Shown: positions 34,620 through 43,727, counted from the stretch's first letter. The stretch is 64,000 nucleotides of DNA from an uncultured Eubacteriales bacterium (GCA_902492015.1 CABUJR010000003.1:62001-126000), one strand, 5' to 3'. The notes: generated by a model not told the origin, from the letters alone. Numbers and translations are program-made.

Positions 34620-34650
34620 AAAGATTTAAGGTTTTTCTTAAATCTTTTTA
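34620..34650 (+). terminator. first terminator after the DUF1836 gene
   Basis: An 11-bp stem AAAGATTTAAG (34620-34630) with 34637-34647 and a 6-base loop; T-rich tail. Confidence 0.85.
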
Positions 34651-34706
34651 TGTGATTATAATTTTCCGGCTATGCCGGTAGTAATATATTTCTATGTCAT
34701 TATGAG

Positions 34707-34740
34707 AAAAATACCTCTGGCTTAGCTAGAGGTATTTTTA
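34707..34740 (+). terminator. second terminator in the same gap
   Basis: An 11-bp stem AAAATACCTCT (34707-34717) with 34727-34737 and a 9-base loop, followed by a T-rich tail. Confidence 0.8.
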
Positions 34741-34766
34741 TTAATAGAAAATTTTCTTAAGCTTTC

Positions 34767-34834
34767 TATTATATAAAGACTTAAATCAATATTGTACACA
34801 AACTTTATGAAATAAATTTGATACTAGAATAAAA
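34767..34834 (+). repeat. interspersed intergenic element (copy D)
   Basis: The core TATTATATAAAGACTT begins 26 bases after a terminator. ATTGTACACAAACTTTATGA and ATACTAGAATAAAAA follow, in the same order and spacing as in copy B. TAATAGAAA (about 34742) and TTTCTATTA (34763) can form a 9-bp hairpin at its left end. Confidence 0.5.
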
Positions 34835-34929
34835 ATAAAGTTTCCTAAGAATTTTAATAAATATTTATATAAAAAAAACATATTATAAATATTAGTAATG
34901 TTTTTTATTATACTAATTAGTCAAATTAA

Positions 34930-34958
34930 TTGACTTTAACATATAGATAATATATAAT
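34930..34958 (+). promoter_or_regulatory. sigma-A promoter with palindrome, acyl-CoA ligase gene
   Basis: TTGACT at 34930-34935, a 17-base spacer and TATAAT at 34953-34958. AGTCAA (34919-34924) and TTGACT (34930-34935) form a 6-bp inverted repeat covering the -35, a likely repressor site. Confidence 0.7.
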
Positions 34959-34990
34959 AGTTTTGAAAACTAGATAAAGAGGTAATTAAT

Positions 34991-36688
34991 ATGAAAAAAG
35001 ATGAATATTTTTTTGATTATCCTGATTTTAATAATATAAAAGAAATTATTTATGATGTTGTAAAAAAATATCCTGAAAATACAGCGTTTATAGTAAAAGA
35101 GAAAAAAGAAAAGAACATAGAATATAAAAATATAACTTTTACTGAATTATTGGAAAATGTAAATAATTTGGGAACAGGTTTATATAATTTAGGTATGAAA
35201 GATAAAAAAATAGCAATAATCTCTAAGAATAGATATGAATGGGCTTTAAGTTATATATCAATTTTACTAGGAAATATGGTTGCTGTTCCATTAGATAAAG
35301 GTCTAACACCAATAGAAATTGAAAATAGTATTGTAAGAAGTGGTGCAGATGCGATTATTTTTGATAATTCTATGGCAGAAATAATTTCAAATATTAGAGC
35401 TAGCGGAAAAACTGAGTTAAAAGAATATATTTGTATGGAAGAAAATGAAGATTTTAATTCTTTACAAAAAATTATAGAAAAAGGTAAAAAATTACGTTTA
35501 GAAGGTAAAAAAGATTTTGAAAATACTGAAATAGATTCTGACAAATTAAGCGTATTATGTTTCACATCAGGGACAAGTGCTAGTTCAAAAATAGTAATGC
35601 TTTCACATAGAAATATAGCTTCAAATATATCAGCAATGCATAAAACAGAAGATTTTAGGTCAACAGATGTGAATCTTGCTTTTTTACCATTGCATCATAC
35701 TTTTGGTTCTACAGGAATTTTATTTATTTTAAGTTATGGTGCTGCAACAGCTTTTCCAGATGGTTTAAGATATATTGCTCAAAATCTTAAAGAATATGGA
35801 GTTTCTGTATTTATAGGAGTTCCGCTTTTAGTAGAATCAATGTATAAAAAAATAGAAACAGAAGTTGAAAAACAAGGAAAAACTAAACTTATTAAGATAG
35901 CAAGAAAAGTAACTAATATTTTTCCAGGTCTAAAAAGAAAAGTATTTAAACAAATAATAGATCAATTAGGTGGAAAATTAAGATTAATTATTAGTGGTGC
36001 AGCAGGTCTTGATAAAGACGTTTGGAAATCTTTTAATGAATTAGGTATAAAAGTTATTCAAGGCTATGGGTTAACAGAAGCTTCACCAGTAGTTGCTGCT
36101 GAAAATGCTAAATATGGAAGACAAGGTTCAATAGGCTTTCCTTTATATGGAGTAGATGTTAAAATATTTGATAAAAATGAAGAAGGAATAGGAGAACTTG
36201 CTGTAAAGGGACCTAATGTTATGTTAGGATATTATGATGATGAAGAAGCAACAAAAGAAACTTTTAGAGATGGTTGGTTATTAACAGGTGATTTAGCCTA
36301 TATTGATAAAGAAGGATATATTTTTATTACAGGAAGAAAGAAAAATGTAATTGTACTAAAAAATGGAAAAAATATATATCCCGAAGAATTAGAAATGCTT
36401 GTAAACAAATTGCCATTAGTTAAGGATTGTATGGTATTTGGAAAGCCTAAAGATGATGATGTAATACTATCTGTAAAAGTTCAATATGATGAGGAATGTA
36501 TAAAAGAAAATTATAAAGATGAAGATGAAGAAAAAATTCATGAAATCTTATGGGAACAAATAAAGCAAATTAATCGTACAATGCCAACATATAAATATAT
36601 AAAAAATTTGGTAACTACAAAAGAAGATTTCATAAAAACAACAACTGCAAAGATTAAAAGACATGAAGAAATGAAAAAAATGAATTAA
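34991..36688 (+). CDS. AMP-forming long-chain acyl-CoA synthetase family protein
   Basis: A 565-residue adenylate-forming enzyme that activates a carboxylic (fatty) acid with ATP and joins it to CoA or another thiol. The ATP loop is FTSGTSASSKIVMLSH near residues 190-205. GYGLTEASPVV near 357, the adenylate Asp in LLTGDLAYIDKEGY near 430 and the hinge GRKKNVIVLKNGKNIYPEE near 445-463 are all present. The catalytic Lys near the C-terminus is likely in TTTAKIKRH. The acid is unknown. AGAGGTAATTAAT precedes the ATG. It is a single gene with its own promoter, possible operator and terminator. Confidence 0.9.
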   Translation: MKKDEYFFDYPDFNNIKEIIYDVVKKYPENTAFIVKEKKEKNIEYKNITFTELLENVNNLGTGLYNLGMKDKKIAIISKNRYEWALSYISILLGNMVAVPLDKGLTPIEIENSIVRSGADAIIFDNSMAEIISNIRASGKTELKEYICMEENEDFNSLQKIIEKGKKLRLEGKKDFENTEIDSDKLSVLCFTSGTSASSKIVMLSHRNIASNISAMHKTEDFRSTDVNLAFLPLHHTFGSTGILFILSYGAATAFPDGLRYIAQNLKEYGVSVFIGVPLLVESMYKKIETEVEKQGKTKLIKIARKVTNIFPGLKRKVFKQIIDQLGGKLRLIISGAAGLDKDVWKSFNELGIKVIQGYGLTEASPVVAAENAKYGRQGSIGFPLYGVDVKIFDKNEEGIGELAVKGPNVMLGYYDDEEATKETFRDGWLLTGDLAYIDKEGYIFITGRKKNVIVLKNGKNIYPEELEMLVNKLPLVKDCMVFGKPKDDDVILSVKVQYDEECIKENYKDEDEEKIHEILWEQIKQINRTMPTYKYIKNLVTTKEDFIKTTTAKIKRHEEMKKMN

Positions 36689-36696
36689 TTATTATT

Positions 36697-36730
36697 AAAA
36701 TACACCTATTAATTTAAGGGTGTATTTTTT
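36697..36730 (+). terminator. terminator after the acyl-CoA ligase gene
   Basis: A 10-bp stem AAAATACACC (36697-36706) with 36719-36728 and a T run to 36730. Confidence 0.85.
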
Positions 36731-36802
36731 AAAAAATTAATTTTTAATACTATGCATATAATATTTATCTATGATAAAATAAACAAAAAAAGAAAGGAGA
36801 GT

Positions 36803-37399
36803 ATGATTTATAATCATGCAATTAAGTTTATGAAAAAAGTAGCTGTTATGTTGGCAGATGGTTTTGAAGAAATTGAAGCTTTAGGAACTATTGATATTTT
36901 AAGAAGAGCAGGAGTAAGTTGTGATATGGTAAGTATACAAAAAGAAACTGTTACTGGAGCACACGGAGTTAGAATAGAAGCAGATAAAATAATAGGAGAA
37001 GATATTAAAAATTATGATATGATTGTTTGTCCTGGAGGACTCCCAGGTGCAGAGTACCTATCTAATTGTGAGTTATTAATAGAAACAATAAAAGAATTTG
37101 ACCAAAAAGCTGATAAATATATTGCCGCAATATGTGCTTCACCAGCTATGGTTTTAAGTAAAGCTAGGATTGAAAAAGATAGATATATAACTTCTTATCC
37201 AGGAGAAAGTTTTGAAAATCTACTAGAAAAAGCAAATTATATTGAAGAATTAGTAGTTGTAGATAACAATTTAATCACAAGTAGAGGACCTGCAACAACT
37301 TTTTTATTTGCTTATAAATTATTAGATGTATTAGGAATAGATACCGGTTCTTTAAAAGAAGGTATGTTATGGAATATGTTAGAAGAAGAAAAAGAGTAA
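36803..37399 (+). CDS. DJ-1/PfpI family protein
   Basis: A 198-residue class I glutamine-amidotransferase-like protein of the DJ-1/ThiJ group. The nucleophile-elbow Cys111 is in AAICASPAMVLSKA and the supporting Glu is in ADGFEEIEALGTIDILRRAG. CPGGLPGAEYL is the glycine-rich stretch. Family members act as stress-related deglycase-like, chaperone or hydrolase proteins; the reaction here is open. ATG 36803 follows AAAGGAG within 3-5 bases. The longer frame from 36752 has no site, and the later ATG 36830, which would begin MKKVAVML, also lacks one. Confidence 0.87.
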   Translation: MIYNHAIKFMKKVAVMLADGFEEIEALGTIDILRRAGVSCDMVSIQKETVTGAHGVRIEADKIIGEDIKNYDMIVCPGGLPGAEYLSNCELLIETIKEFDQKADKYIAAICASPAMVLSKARIEKDRYITSYPGESFENLLEKANYIEELVVVDNNLITSRGPATTFLFAYKLLDVLGIDTGSLKEGMLWNMLEEEKE

Positions 37400-37414
37400 A
37401 TTATTATGCAATAC

Positions 37415-37443
37415 TTGAAAAATCAATAAAAAAGTATTATAAT
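37415..37443 (+). promoter_or_regulatory. sigma-A promoter for ldh
   Basis: TTGAAA at 37415-37420, a 17-base spacer and TATAAT at 37438-37443. Confidence 0.75.
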
Positions 37444-37488
37444 CATACATTGAGAGAAAATAATAATATTTAAAGAGGAGTGTTTTGT

Positions 37489-38454
37489 ATGATTGGAAAA
37501 AGGAAAGTAGTATTAGTTGGAACTGGTTTTGTTGGTATGAGTATGGCATACGCTATTTTAAGTCAAGGAACATCAAGTGGAGTTAATGAATTAGTATTGA
37601 TAGATGTTTTAAAAGATAAAGCAATAGGTGAAGCTATGGATTTATCTCATGGACTACCTTGTTCATCAAGTCACATGAAAATAAAAGCTGGTGATTATGA
37701 TGAATGTGAAGATGCAGATATTGTAGTAATTACAGCTGGTTTAAATCAAAAACCAGGTCAAACAAGATTAGAATTATCTGAAGCAAATGCAAAAATCATG
37801 AAAGATATTACAATTCAAGTTGTAAATAGTGGTTTTAAAGGAATTTTCTTAGTTGCTTCAAATCCAGTAGATTTAATGACAAAAGTAGTACAAGAAGTTT
37901 CAAAATTTCCAACAGGTAGAGTAATAGGCTCAGGAACAGCTTTGGATACAGCTAGATTAAGATATATGGTTGGAGAATATTTAAATGTTTCTAATAAAAA
38001 TGTTCATGCGTATATAATGGGAGAACATGGTGATTCTTCTTTTGTTCCTTGGGAACATGCTTATGTTGGTTGTAAAAAAATAACAGATATTTTAGAAGAT
38101 GCAGGAAAGGAATTATCAGACTTAGATAAAATATATGTTGAAGTTAGAGATGCTGCTTATGAAATTATAAATAGAAAAAAAGCAACTTATTATGGAATTG
38201 GTTTAGGATTAGCAAGAATTGTTAAAAATATAATGAATGATACAAATGAAATCTTAACAGTATCAGCTTACTTAAATGGTGAATATGGACATAAAGATAT
38301 TTATATTGGTGTTCCTGCAATAATAAATAGTAATGGAGCAAGAGAATTATTAGAATTAGAACTTAGCAAAAAAAATAAAGAAAAATTAGATAATAGTTGT
38401 AAAATATTAAGTGAAAACATGGAAAATATAAGAAAAGCATTAAATAATAATTAA
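37489..38454 (+). CDS. ldh: L-lactate dehydrogenase
   Basis: A 321-residue NAD-dependent enzyme reducing pyruvate to L-lactate in fermentation. The Rossmann loop is VGTGFVGMSMAYAIL (near 10-25). The specificity loop LNQKPGQTRLEL carries Gln at the position that separates lactate from malate dehydrogenases (Arg there in malate enzymes). The catalytic His is in MGEHGDSSF, with the substrate Arg in LDTARLRYMVGEYL. AGAGGAG lies 8 bases before ATG 37489; an upstream in-frame GTG at 37480 overlaps that site. It is a single gene with a consensus promoter and a very strong terminator. Confidence 0.93.
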   Translation: MIGKRKVVLVGTGFVGMSMAYAILSQGTSSGVNELVLIDVLKDKAIGEAMDLSHGLPCSSSHMKIKAGDYDECEDADIVVITAGLNQKPGQTRLELSEANAKIMKDITIQVVNSGFKGIFLVASNPVDLMTKVVQEVSKFPTGRVIGSGTALDTARLRYMVGEYLNVSNKNVHAYIMGEHGDSSFVPWEHAYVGCKKITDILEDAGKELSDLDKIYVEVRDAAYEIINRKKATYYGIGLGLARIVKNIMNDTNEILTVSAYLNGEYGHKDIYIGVPAIINSNGARELLELELSKKNKEKLDNSCKILSENMENIRKALNNN

Positions 38455-38492
38455 TACAAAGAAGTTTGAAAATAAAATTTAGAAATTAAAAA

Positions 38493-38529
38493 CAAAAAAC
38501 TCTATTTCCTTAGAAATAGAGTTTTTTGT
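38493..38529 (+). terminator. strong terminator after ldh
   Basis: A perfect 16-bp stem CAAAAAACTCTATTTC (38493-38508) with 38513-38528 and a 4-base loop. The A- and T-rich ends make it bidirectional, so it may also serve the minus-strand gene ending at 38604. Confidence 0.9.
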
Positions 38530-38577
38530 TTTTATCATAAAGTTCACTTTTAGTTTTAATAAAAAGTTTTTAAAGTT

Positions 38578-38605
38578 TTATAGTATAAAGGATTTGATTA
38601 AAATT
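38578..38605 (+). repeat. interspersed intergenic element (copy E)
   Basis: TATAGTATAAAGGATTTGAT matches the core of copies A-D and touches the stop of the minus-strand gene. TATCATAAAGTTCACTTTT at 38533 resembles the end of copy B (27796), which places part of the element on both sides of the core. Confidence 0.45.
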
Positions 38606-39431
38606 ATCTTGCTTCTTTATCGTCATATTCGATTCTTATATAAGGATGTTTTTGTAATTTGTTATAAATTCTATATATTTTTCCATATTTTTCTAATCTT
38701 TTTATTCTGTCAGATTTAACTTTTTCTGCAAGTTCAAAAGAACTTGCTTTTCTACCATCAGGCATTTGTATATTATGCTTTTGAAAACTATGTTTAACTT
38801 CTGGTGGCATAGATGAAAGCTTTTTAAAAAATGTATCTAACTCAGAAATCATAAATGTATCTTCAATTTCACAAGCTTTAGTAAAATCTATTGAATCAAC
38901 AACTTCAGCTATTTTATCTTGCTGATTTAATAATATATCTTGAGCTGATACTGTATCTGTATAATCTGTATCAGTTGAAATAACTTTTTTAAATTTTTTA
39001 AAAACTTGTGAATATAACTCAAAATCTTCAGAAGATATTTTGATATTCATGTTTTGACCAAATTCAGGGTAAACTTCTCTTATTCTAGAAAATAATTCGC
39101 TTCTAGAATTATATTTTGCAGATAACTTATTATGTGCAGTTATATTTTTTGCAAAATTCTCTGCAGCAAACAATCTATTTTCTTGATAATGCTTTTCTGC
39201 AATATCAGCATGTGACCCTAATTTAGGATATTTTATTGGAGCAGAAAGTACAATACTATTATCTGCTAATGATGCAACAAAAGCCATATCATGCATAGAT
39301 AGTAAAGAATTTTGAAATTTAGATATATTAGAACGTATCTCTGTGATACTATGTTTTTTATATATTTCAAATTTTTCATCTGATGAAGCTTTTGAATTTG
39401 ACCTATTATTATTTTCAGTTAATGTATCCAT
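38604..39431 (-). CDS. unrecognised soluble helical protein (275 residues)
   Basis: A cytosolic-type protein with no signal peptide, membrane segment or recognised domain. The N-terminus is Ser/Asn/Glu-rich and low complexity, and most of the rest is predicted helix with many Lys, Ser and Phe. The C-terminus (GKIYRIYNKLQKHPYIRIEY) is more conserved in look. GAGGTAA precedes the ATG at 39431. It lies on the minus strand downstream of a DUF445 gene (74-base gap), possibly in one unit with it. It resembles in style the other unknown helical proteins of the window; I cannot assign a role. Confidence 0.65.
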   Translation of the reverse strand: MDTLTENNNRSNSKASSDEKFEIYKKHSITEIRSNISKFQNSLLSMHDMAFVASLADNSIVLSAPIKYPKLGSHADIAEKHYQENRLFAAENFAKNITAHNKLSAKYNSRSELFSRIREVYPEFGQNMNIKISSEDFELYSQVFKKFKKVISTDTDYTDTVSAQDILLNQQDKIAEVVDSIDFTKACEIEDTFMISELDTFFKKLSSMPPEVKHSFQKHNIQMPDGRKASSFELAEKVKSDRIKRLEKYGKIYRIYNKLQKHPYIRIEYDDKEAR

Positions 39432-39505
39432 AATTTTTACCTCTAGACTAGAAGTATAATCCTTTTTTTATTAGGTGTCAATCATTTTTATATAAATATT
39501 TTAAT

Positions 39506-40405
39506 TTAGAATAACAAATTAACCATTCCTAAAATAAATCCTATTAAAGCTCCTAAATTTATTAATGCATTTAATTCTTTTTTCATTATTTGTAAAATTA
39601 AATTTTCAAGTTCTAAAACTTCCATTGAATTTATTTTATTTTTTACAATATTTGAAATGTTTATTGAATTTAAGATAGCTGGCATAGTTTTTATAATAAA
39701 ATCTTCATAAATATTTATCACTAGATTTTGAATACTTATATTAGAAGATTCTATAGAATTGTAAATATCAGAAGTTGTATATGAAGTATATTTATCTAGT
39801 TCTTTTGATACCATTTCATATATTAAATTTTCACCTTCTGTTTCTATATATTCATTCACTTTAAAACTTGCATTTTCTGATATAGAAGATATAAGTGCTT
39901 TTCCACCAAAAATACCTAAAGCAGAACCTTTTATTTTTTCTTTTGCTGCTGCTTCTAGTTTTTCAGCTACCAAATCTCTTAAATTATAAGATAGAATGGT
40001 TTCATAAATGCTGGAAGCTATATGGTTTGTTAGTTTTTCCAAATTTTTGTTATAACTTGCACTACCAATATAAGATTCTATATAATCTTTTAGTTTGATA
40101 GAATTTTCAGTTTCTGCGTAAGATAGAATATTTGAAATTTTAGATTTTAGATTTTCTTTCATTTCTTTTGAAAGTAAAGTTCTTTTCAAAGTATCTTCTG
40201 TTAAAAGATTAGTACTTATAGAATTACCAATAGCTTCAGCTAAACGAGCTTTATTTTTAGGAATTATTCCAGGAGTAAAAGGCAAAGTATGTTTTCCTAT
40301 AGTTATTGGTTTTAAAGGTCTAAACATCATTTTTACAGCAATCCAATTAGTTACATAGCCTATACCAGCACCAATTAGAGGTTTAATTATAATTGAATAA
40401 TCCAT
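39506..40405 (-). CDS. DUF445 family membrane protein (YheB-like)
   Basis: A 299-residue protein with the DUF445 signature at the N-terminus: a membrane segment (PLIGAGIGYVTNWIAVKMMF), then RPLKP and LPFTPGIIPKNKARLAEAIG. A long helical middle part follows, and a C-terminal membrane segment (about 278-298, LINLGALIGFILGMVNLLF). The family is widespread in Firmicutes, with no proven biochemical role; both ends are in the membrane. AAAGGAG precedes the ATG. It is divergent from the exchanger gene, 153 bases away. Confidence 0.88.
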   Translation of the reverse strand: MDYSIIIKPLIGAGIGYVTNWIAVKMMFRPLKPITIGKHTLPFTPGIIPKNKARLAEAIGNSISTNLLTEDTLKRTLLSKEMKENLKSKISNILSYAETENSIKLKDYIESYIGSASYNKNLEKLTNHIASSIYETILSYNLRDLVAEKLEAAAKEKIKGSALGIFGGKALISSISENASFKVNEYIETEGENLIYEMVSKELDKYTSYTTSDIYNSIESSNISIQNLVINIYEDFIIKTMPAILNSINISNIVKNKINSMEVLELENLILQIMKKELNALINLGALIGFILGMVNLLF

Positions 40406-40558
40406 ATTTTTCTCCTTTTAAATAACATTATTTATTATATCTAATTCTTTAAAAAATATTTAATCATAATTAGAAGTTAAAATAAAGTATTATAAGTAAA
40501 ATTTAGGAGATAATATTAAAAAATAAATTTAATTATTATAAATAAATTTGAGGTAAAA

Positions 40559-41512
40559 ATGATTTTAAATATAATTTTTATAGCTTTAGGATTTTTCCTA
40601 TTAATTAAAGGTGCTGATTTTCTAGTAGATGGCTCTAGTAGAATTGCTAGAAAATTCTATGTAAAAGAAATAATAATTGGACTTACTATTGTTTCTATTG
40701 GAACTTCTATGCCAGAATTAATAATTAGTATTACATCTGCTTTAAAAAAACATTCGGATTTTGCAATAGGGAATATAGTGGGAAGTAATATTTCTAATTT
40801 GTTTTTTATATTAGGTGTTTGTGCTTTAGTAAAACCACTTTTATTTAAAAAGCAGACAGTAAGAATAGAAATTCCTTTTGTTATATTTTTAACTGCATTA
40901 TTATATATTTTTGGAAATAATGGAGAATCCCCTGTTATAACAGGAATTGAAGGAATAATTTTTATAGTTTTTTGTACATTATTTACAGTTTACAATATTT
41001 TCATATCTAAAAATATTAGTGACTCAAAAATAGAAGAAAATAAAATTGAAGATATAAAGCTTGGAAAATCTATCTTATCTATAATAATAGGGATTATCTT
41101 ATTGAAATTTGGTGGAGATTTTGTTGTAGATAATGCTTCTCAGATTGCTACATCATTAGGAATTAGTGAAAAAATCGTTAGCTTAACTATTGTAGCAATT
41201 AGTACGAGCTTGCCAGAATTAATAACTTCTGTTACAGCAACATATAAAGGTGAAATAGATTTAGCCATAGGTAATATTATAGGGTCAAACATTTTAAATA
41301 TTGTATTAATAGTTGGAGTAACAGCAATAATAAATCCTATTCCTTATTCAGTAAGTTTTAATAAAGATTTAATCATATTTTTAATAGGAATGTTATTTTT
41401 AGCTATAATTCCATTTATTGGAGAAAAGTACAAAATTTCAAGAATTTCAGGTTTTATATATCTTATGAGTTATTTCATATATATTGGTAGTTTAGTTTAT
41501 AGTAATATTTAA
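40559..41512 (+). CDS. calcium/sodium (CaCA-family) exchanger
   Basis: A 317-residue membrane antiporter of the YrbG type with about ten segments. The two inverted alpha repeats that form the ion path are plain: GTSMPELIISITSAL with DFAIGNIVGSNISN near residues 46-85, and STSLPELITSVTATY with DLAIGNIIGSNILN near 212-250. A hydrophilic loop lies between the halves (about 150-170). It would exchange Ca2+ for Na+ or H+; the precise ions are unknown. GAGGTAAAA precedes the ATG. It converges tail-to-tail with the DUF421 gene with a 16-base gap. Confidence 0.93.
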   Translation: MILNIIFIALGFFLLIKGADFLVDGSSRIARKFYVKEIIIGLTIVSIGTSMPELIISITSALKKHSDFAIGNIVGSNISNLFFILGVCALVKPLLFKKQTVRIEIPFVIFLTALLYIFGNNGESPVITGIEGIIFIVFCTLFTVYNIFISKNISDSKIEENKIEDIKLGKSILSIIIGIILLKFGGDFVVDNASQIATSLGISEKIVSLTIVAISTSLPELITSVTATYKGEIDLAIGNIIGSNILNIVLIVGVTAIINPIPYSVSFNKDLIIFLIGMLFLAIIPFIGEKYKISRISGFIYLMSYFIYIGSLVYSNI

Positions 41513-41528
41513 ATTAGATGTATTTGGT

Positions 41529-42263
41529 TTATAAAAAGTAATCATGATTATTTGAAATGTCTTTTTTTGTATAAATACTAAGATTGTTATTATTATCGCA
41601 AGTTGCAAGGAAAATATCTGATATATCAGATATTTTTTGTTTTGCAATTTCTTTATTTAACCAAACTAAGTCGTTTCCAGTTTTATTTAGGTTTTCTAAA
41701 AGCACATGACCATCTAATATAACATTTATTAACACAGAAGAAATATTAGGATTTAAATTTAAATCTTCTAAAGTGGCAGGTTTTTTTGAAGCTTTTGGTA
41801 AAAAACTTATTTTTCCATTTGATTCTAATATAGCAGTTTGAATATCATTAACATTAAAATATCCATTTGTTCTGCATTGAAGTAGAAACTCATTTAAGTC
41901 TAATTTGGCTGTTTTAAAATTTTTTCTATAAAATTCACCATTATCTAATAATATTAAAGAATTACCATAAATAAATCTTCTAAACTTTATAGATTTATTA
42001 CAAAAAATAGAGATGAGAAATGAAATTAAAGCATAAACTGCCATAGCAACTAATGGCTCCATAAAATTATTTTCTAAAGATGTAGCCATTTCAGCTGCAA
42101 TAGATCCTATTGTAATTCCTATAATATAGTCAAACATACTAAGTTGTGACATTTCTTTATTTCCCATAAATTTTGCTAGTACAAATAAAAATAATTCTGA
42201 AGTTACAGACAAGATAAATATTTTTAAAAAGTCGTTTAATGATATAAAAAATATTGATTCCAA
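41529..42263 (-). CDS. DUF421 (YetF-like) membrane protein
   Basis: A 244-residue protein with three N-terminal membrane segments (about 12-95) and a cytosolic or outside C-terminal domain. KFMGNKEMSQLSMFDYIIGI and the RFIYGNSLILLDNGEFYRKN stretch are typical of DUF421, with the NDIQTAILESNGKISFLPK strand later. In Bacillus, YetF-type proteins have been linked to spore and membrane functions, but no activity is established. The start is TTG at 42263, with AAAGGAGAT 11 bases upstream. It converges with the exchanger gene. Confidence 0.85.
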   Translation of the reverse strand: MESIFFISLNDFLKIFILSVTSELFLFVLAKFMGNKEMSQLSMFDYIIGITIGSIAAEMATSLENNFMEPLVAMAVYALISFLISIFCNKSIKFRRFIYGNSLILLDNGEFYRKNFKTAKLDLNEFLLQCRTNGYFNVNDIQTAILESNGKISFLPKASKKPATLEDLNLNPNISSVLINVILDGHVLLENLNKTGNDLVWLNKEIAKQKISDISDIFLATCDNNNNLSIYTKKDISNNHDYFL

Positions 42264-42537
42264 TTAATAATAATCTCCTTTTATTGAAAAAATATATAAT
42301 TTGTTATTCAAAATTTATAAATCTTAATACTATAATTTGTAAAAATTTGAAAAAAATACATAATTTCACATAAAAATCACAAAAAACTATTTATTATCTT
42401 CACAATTTGTGATAAAATATACTTGTTGAGTGTCACTAAAAACTTTAAACTCAGAATTATAATAGATATATACTTATGAAAAAAGGTCATGAGACTTTGA
42501 AAATCTATAAATGTAATTACATATATAGGAGGAATAT

Positions 42538-43683
42538 ATGTCGCAAACACAATCTAATATGAGTTTTTCAGTAAATATAGATGCTGTAGTATACAATATG
42601 TTAAATGGGGAGATAATAGGAAGACTTGCTTCAAGAAATGATGAACAAAAGAAAGAATTATATAAAGAAAAAGGGATAATAGAATCTTCTCCAGCAATAA
42701 TAAGGTTTATGGGAAGACATAAAGAAGTTTTCGGAAATAGAAAGTTAATATATCAAAATGGAAATTTCTTTGGTGGTATTGTACCACTTTCACCACTTTC
42801 TGAAACAGATTCTTATAAAGACATGTTAAAATCTAGAATGAAATATGAATACGATATTTCAGATGAAGAATTATTAGAAATGGACGGTTTTATAGAAGAT
42901 TTAAGAAATTTACATAAATCATCTGAGATTAAATCTATTTTAGATGAAACTGTTGAATATAAAAATTCTATAGAAAGACTTTGGAAAACTAATGAATCAA
43001 GAATTATGAGACATGTTCAAGGAGTTTTAGGAAGTTATACACCAGAAAATGTTGGAAAAGTAAATGTATATGTAATGTATCCAAACATAGATACACATAG
43101 AAGTTGTCCTGTATCAGATAGTAAAACTTATTTGTTTTTTGGAAAAAGAGGAGAAAAAAATCCAAGTAAAATTCTTGCTTCCTTGACACATCAAGCAGTA
43201 CACCAGCCAATGCTTCCTTATGCTCCATCAATGACAAGAGATGAAAAAGAAAATTTTCATGCATTTATTAAGTTTTTAACAGATAAAGATATATATAGTA
43301 GTTTAACTGGAAAAAGTTATTTAGACATAGATACAGTAAAAGAAAATCCAGAAGTTATGGCAAAAGTATATCCTTTCTGGCTAGGGTATAGATATAGAAA
43401 TGTTGATAAACAAGGATTGAATCCAGCAGAAGAGATAAGAAAAGCAATAAAAAGAGATAAAGATTATTTTGATAGTTTACCACCAAAATCTAAAAAAAGA
43501 AAGTTATTTGAGAGTTATGAATTTGAAAAAATTGATGCAGATAAACTTACAACTTTCTTTAAAGCAAGAAGAGGTATTACACCTTATGAATTTGCTAGAC
43601 TTGATTTTGGAGATAAGACTTTAGTATATAAAGATAAATATTTAAAGAAAAAATCAGAAGATGTTGATTTTTATGATGTATAA
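42538..43683 (+). CDS. unrecognised protein with HQxxH in place of a zinc-protease motif
   Basis: A 381-residue soluble protein with no signal peptide. Residues 185-235 read like the core of a gluzincin-type zinc protease: a beta strand (VNVYVMYPNIDTHRS) followed by SLTHQAVHQPMLPY. There the HExxH motif is H218-Q219-A-V-H222, with Gln for the catalytic Glu. Downstream FHAFIKFLTDKD could hold other ligands. If the comparison is right, the protein may bind metal but not cut peptides. The C-terminus is basic (PPKSKKRKLFESYEFEKIDA). TAGGAGGAATAT precedes the ATG; the 275-base leader shows no known RNA. The family is not recognised. Confidence 0.65.
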   Translation: MSQTQSNMSFSVNIDAVVYNMLNGEIIGRLASRNDEQKKELYKEKGIIESSPAIIRFMGRHKEVFGNRKLIYQNGNFFGGIVPLSPLSETDSYKDMLKSRMKYEYDISDEELLEMDGFIEDLRNLHKSSEIKSILDETVEYKNSIERLWKTNESRIMRHVQGVLGSYTPENVGKVNVYVMYPNIDTHRSCPVSDSKTYLFFGKRGEKNPSKILASLTHQAVHQPMLPYAPSMTRDEKENFHAFIKFLTDKDIYSSLTGKSYLDIDTVKENPEVMAKVYPFWLGYRYRNVDKQGLNPAEEIRKAIKRDKDYFDSLPPKSKKRKLFESYEFEKIDADKLTTFFKARRGITPYEFARLDFGDKTLVYKDKYLKKKSEDVDFYDV

Positions 43684-43698
43684 TATTTTAGAGAAAAA

Positions 43699-43727
43699 TT
43701 AGATAACTTGTTATCTAATTTTTTTTT
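43699..43727 (+). terminator. terminator after the HQxxH gene
   Basis: A 9-bp stem TTAGATAAC (43699-43707) with 43710-43718, a very small loop and a T run to about 43728. Confidence 0.8.

Larger units (their letters stand above)
34651..34990 (+). other. gene-free stretch between DUF1836 and acyl-CoA ligase genes
   Basis: This stretch holds, in order, a small GC-rich hairpin CCGGC-TAT-GCCGG (34666-34678), a second terminator (34707-34740), copy D of the interspersed element (34767-34834) and the promoter of the acyl-CoA ligase gene (34930-34958). No open frame with a ribosome site was seen. Confidence 0.6.

Noticed and set aside
42477..42564. Short leader-peptide frame before the HQxxH gene
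   Set aside because: It has an ATG but no ribosome site, and it overlaps the next gene out of frame.
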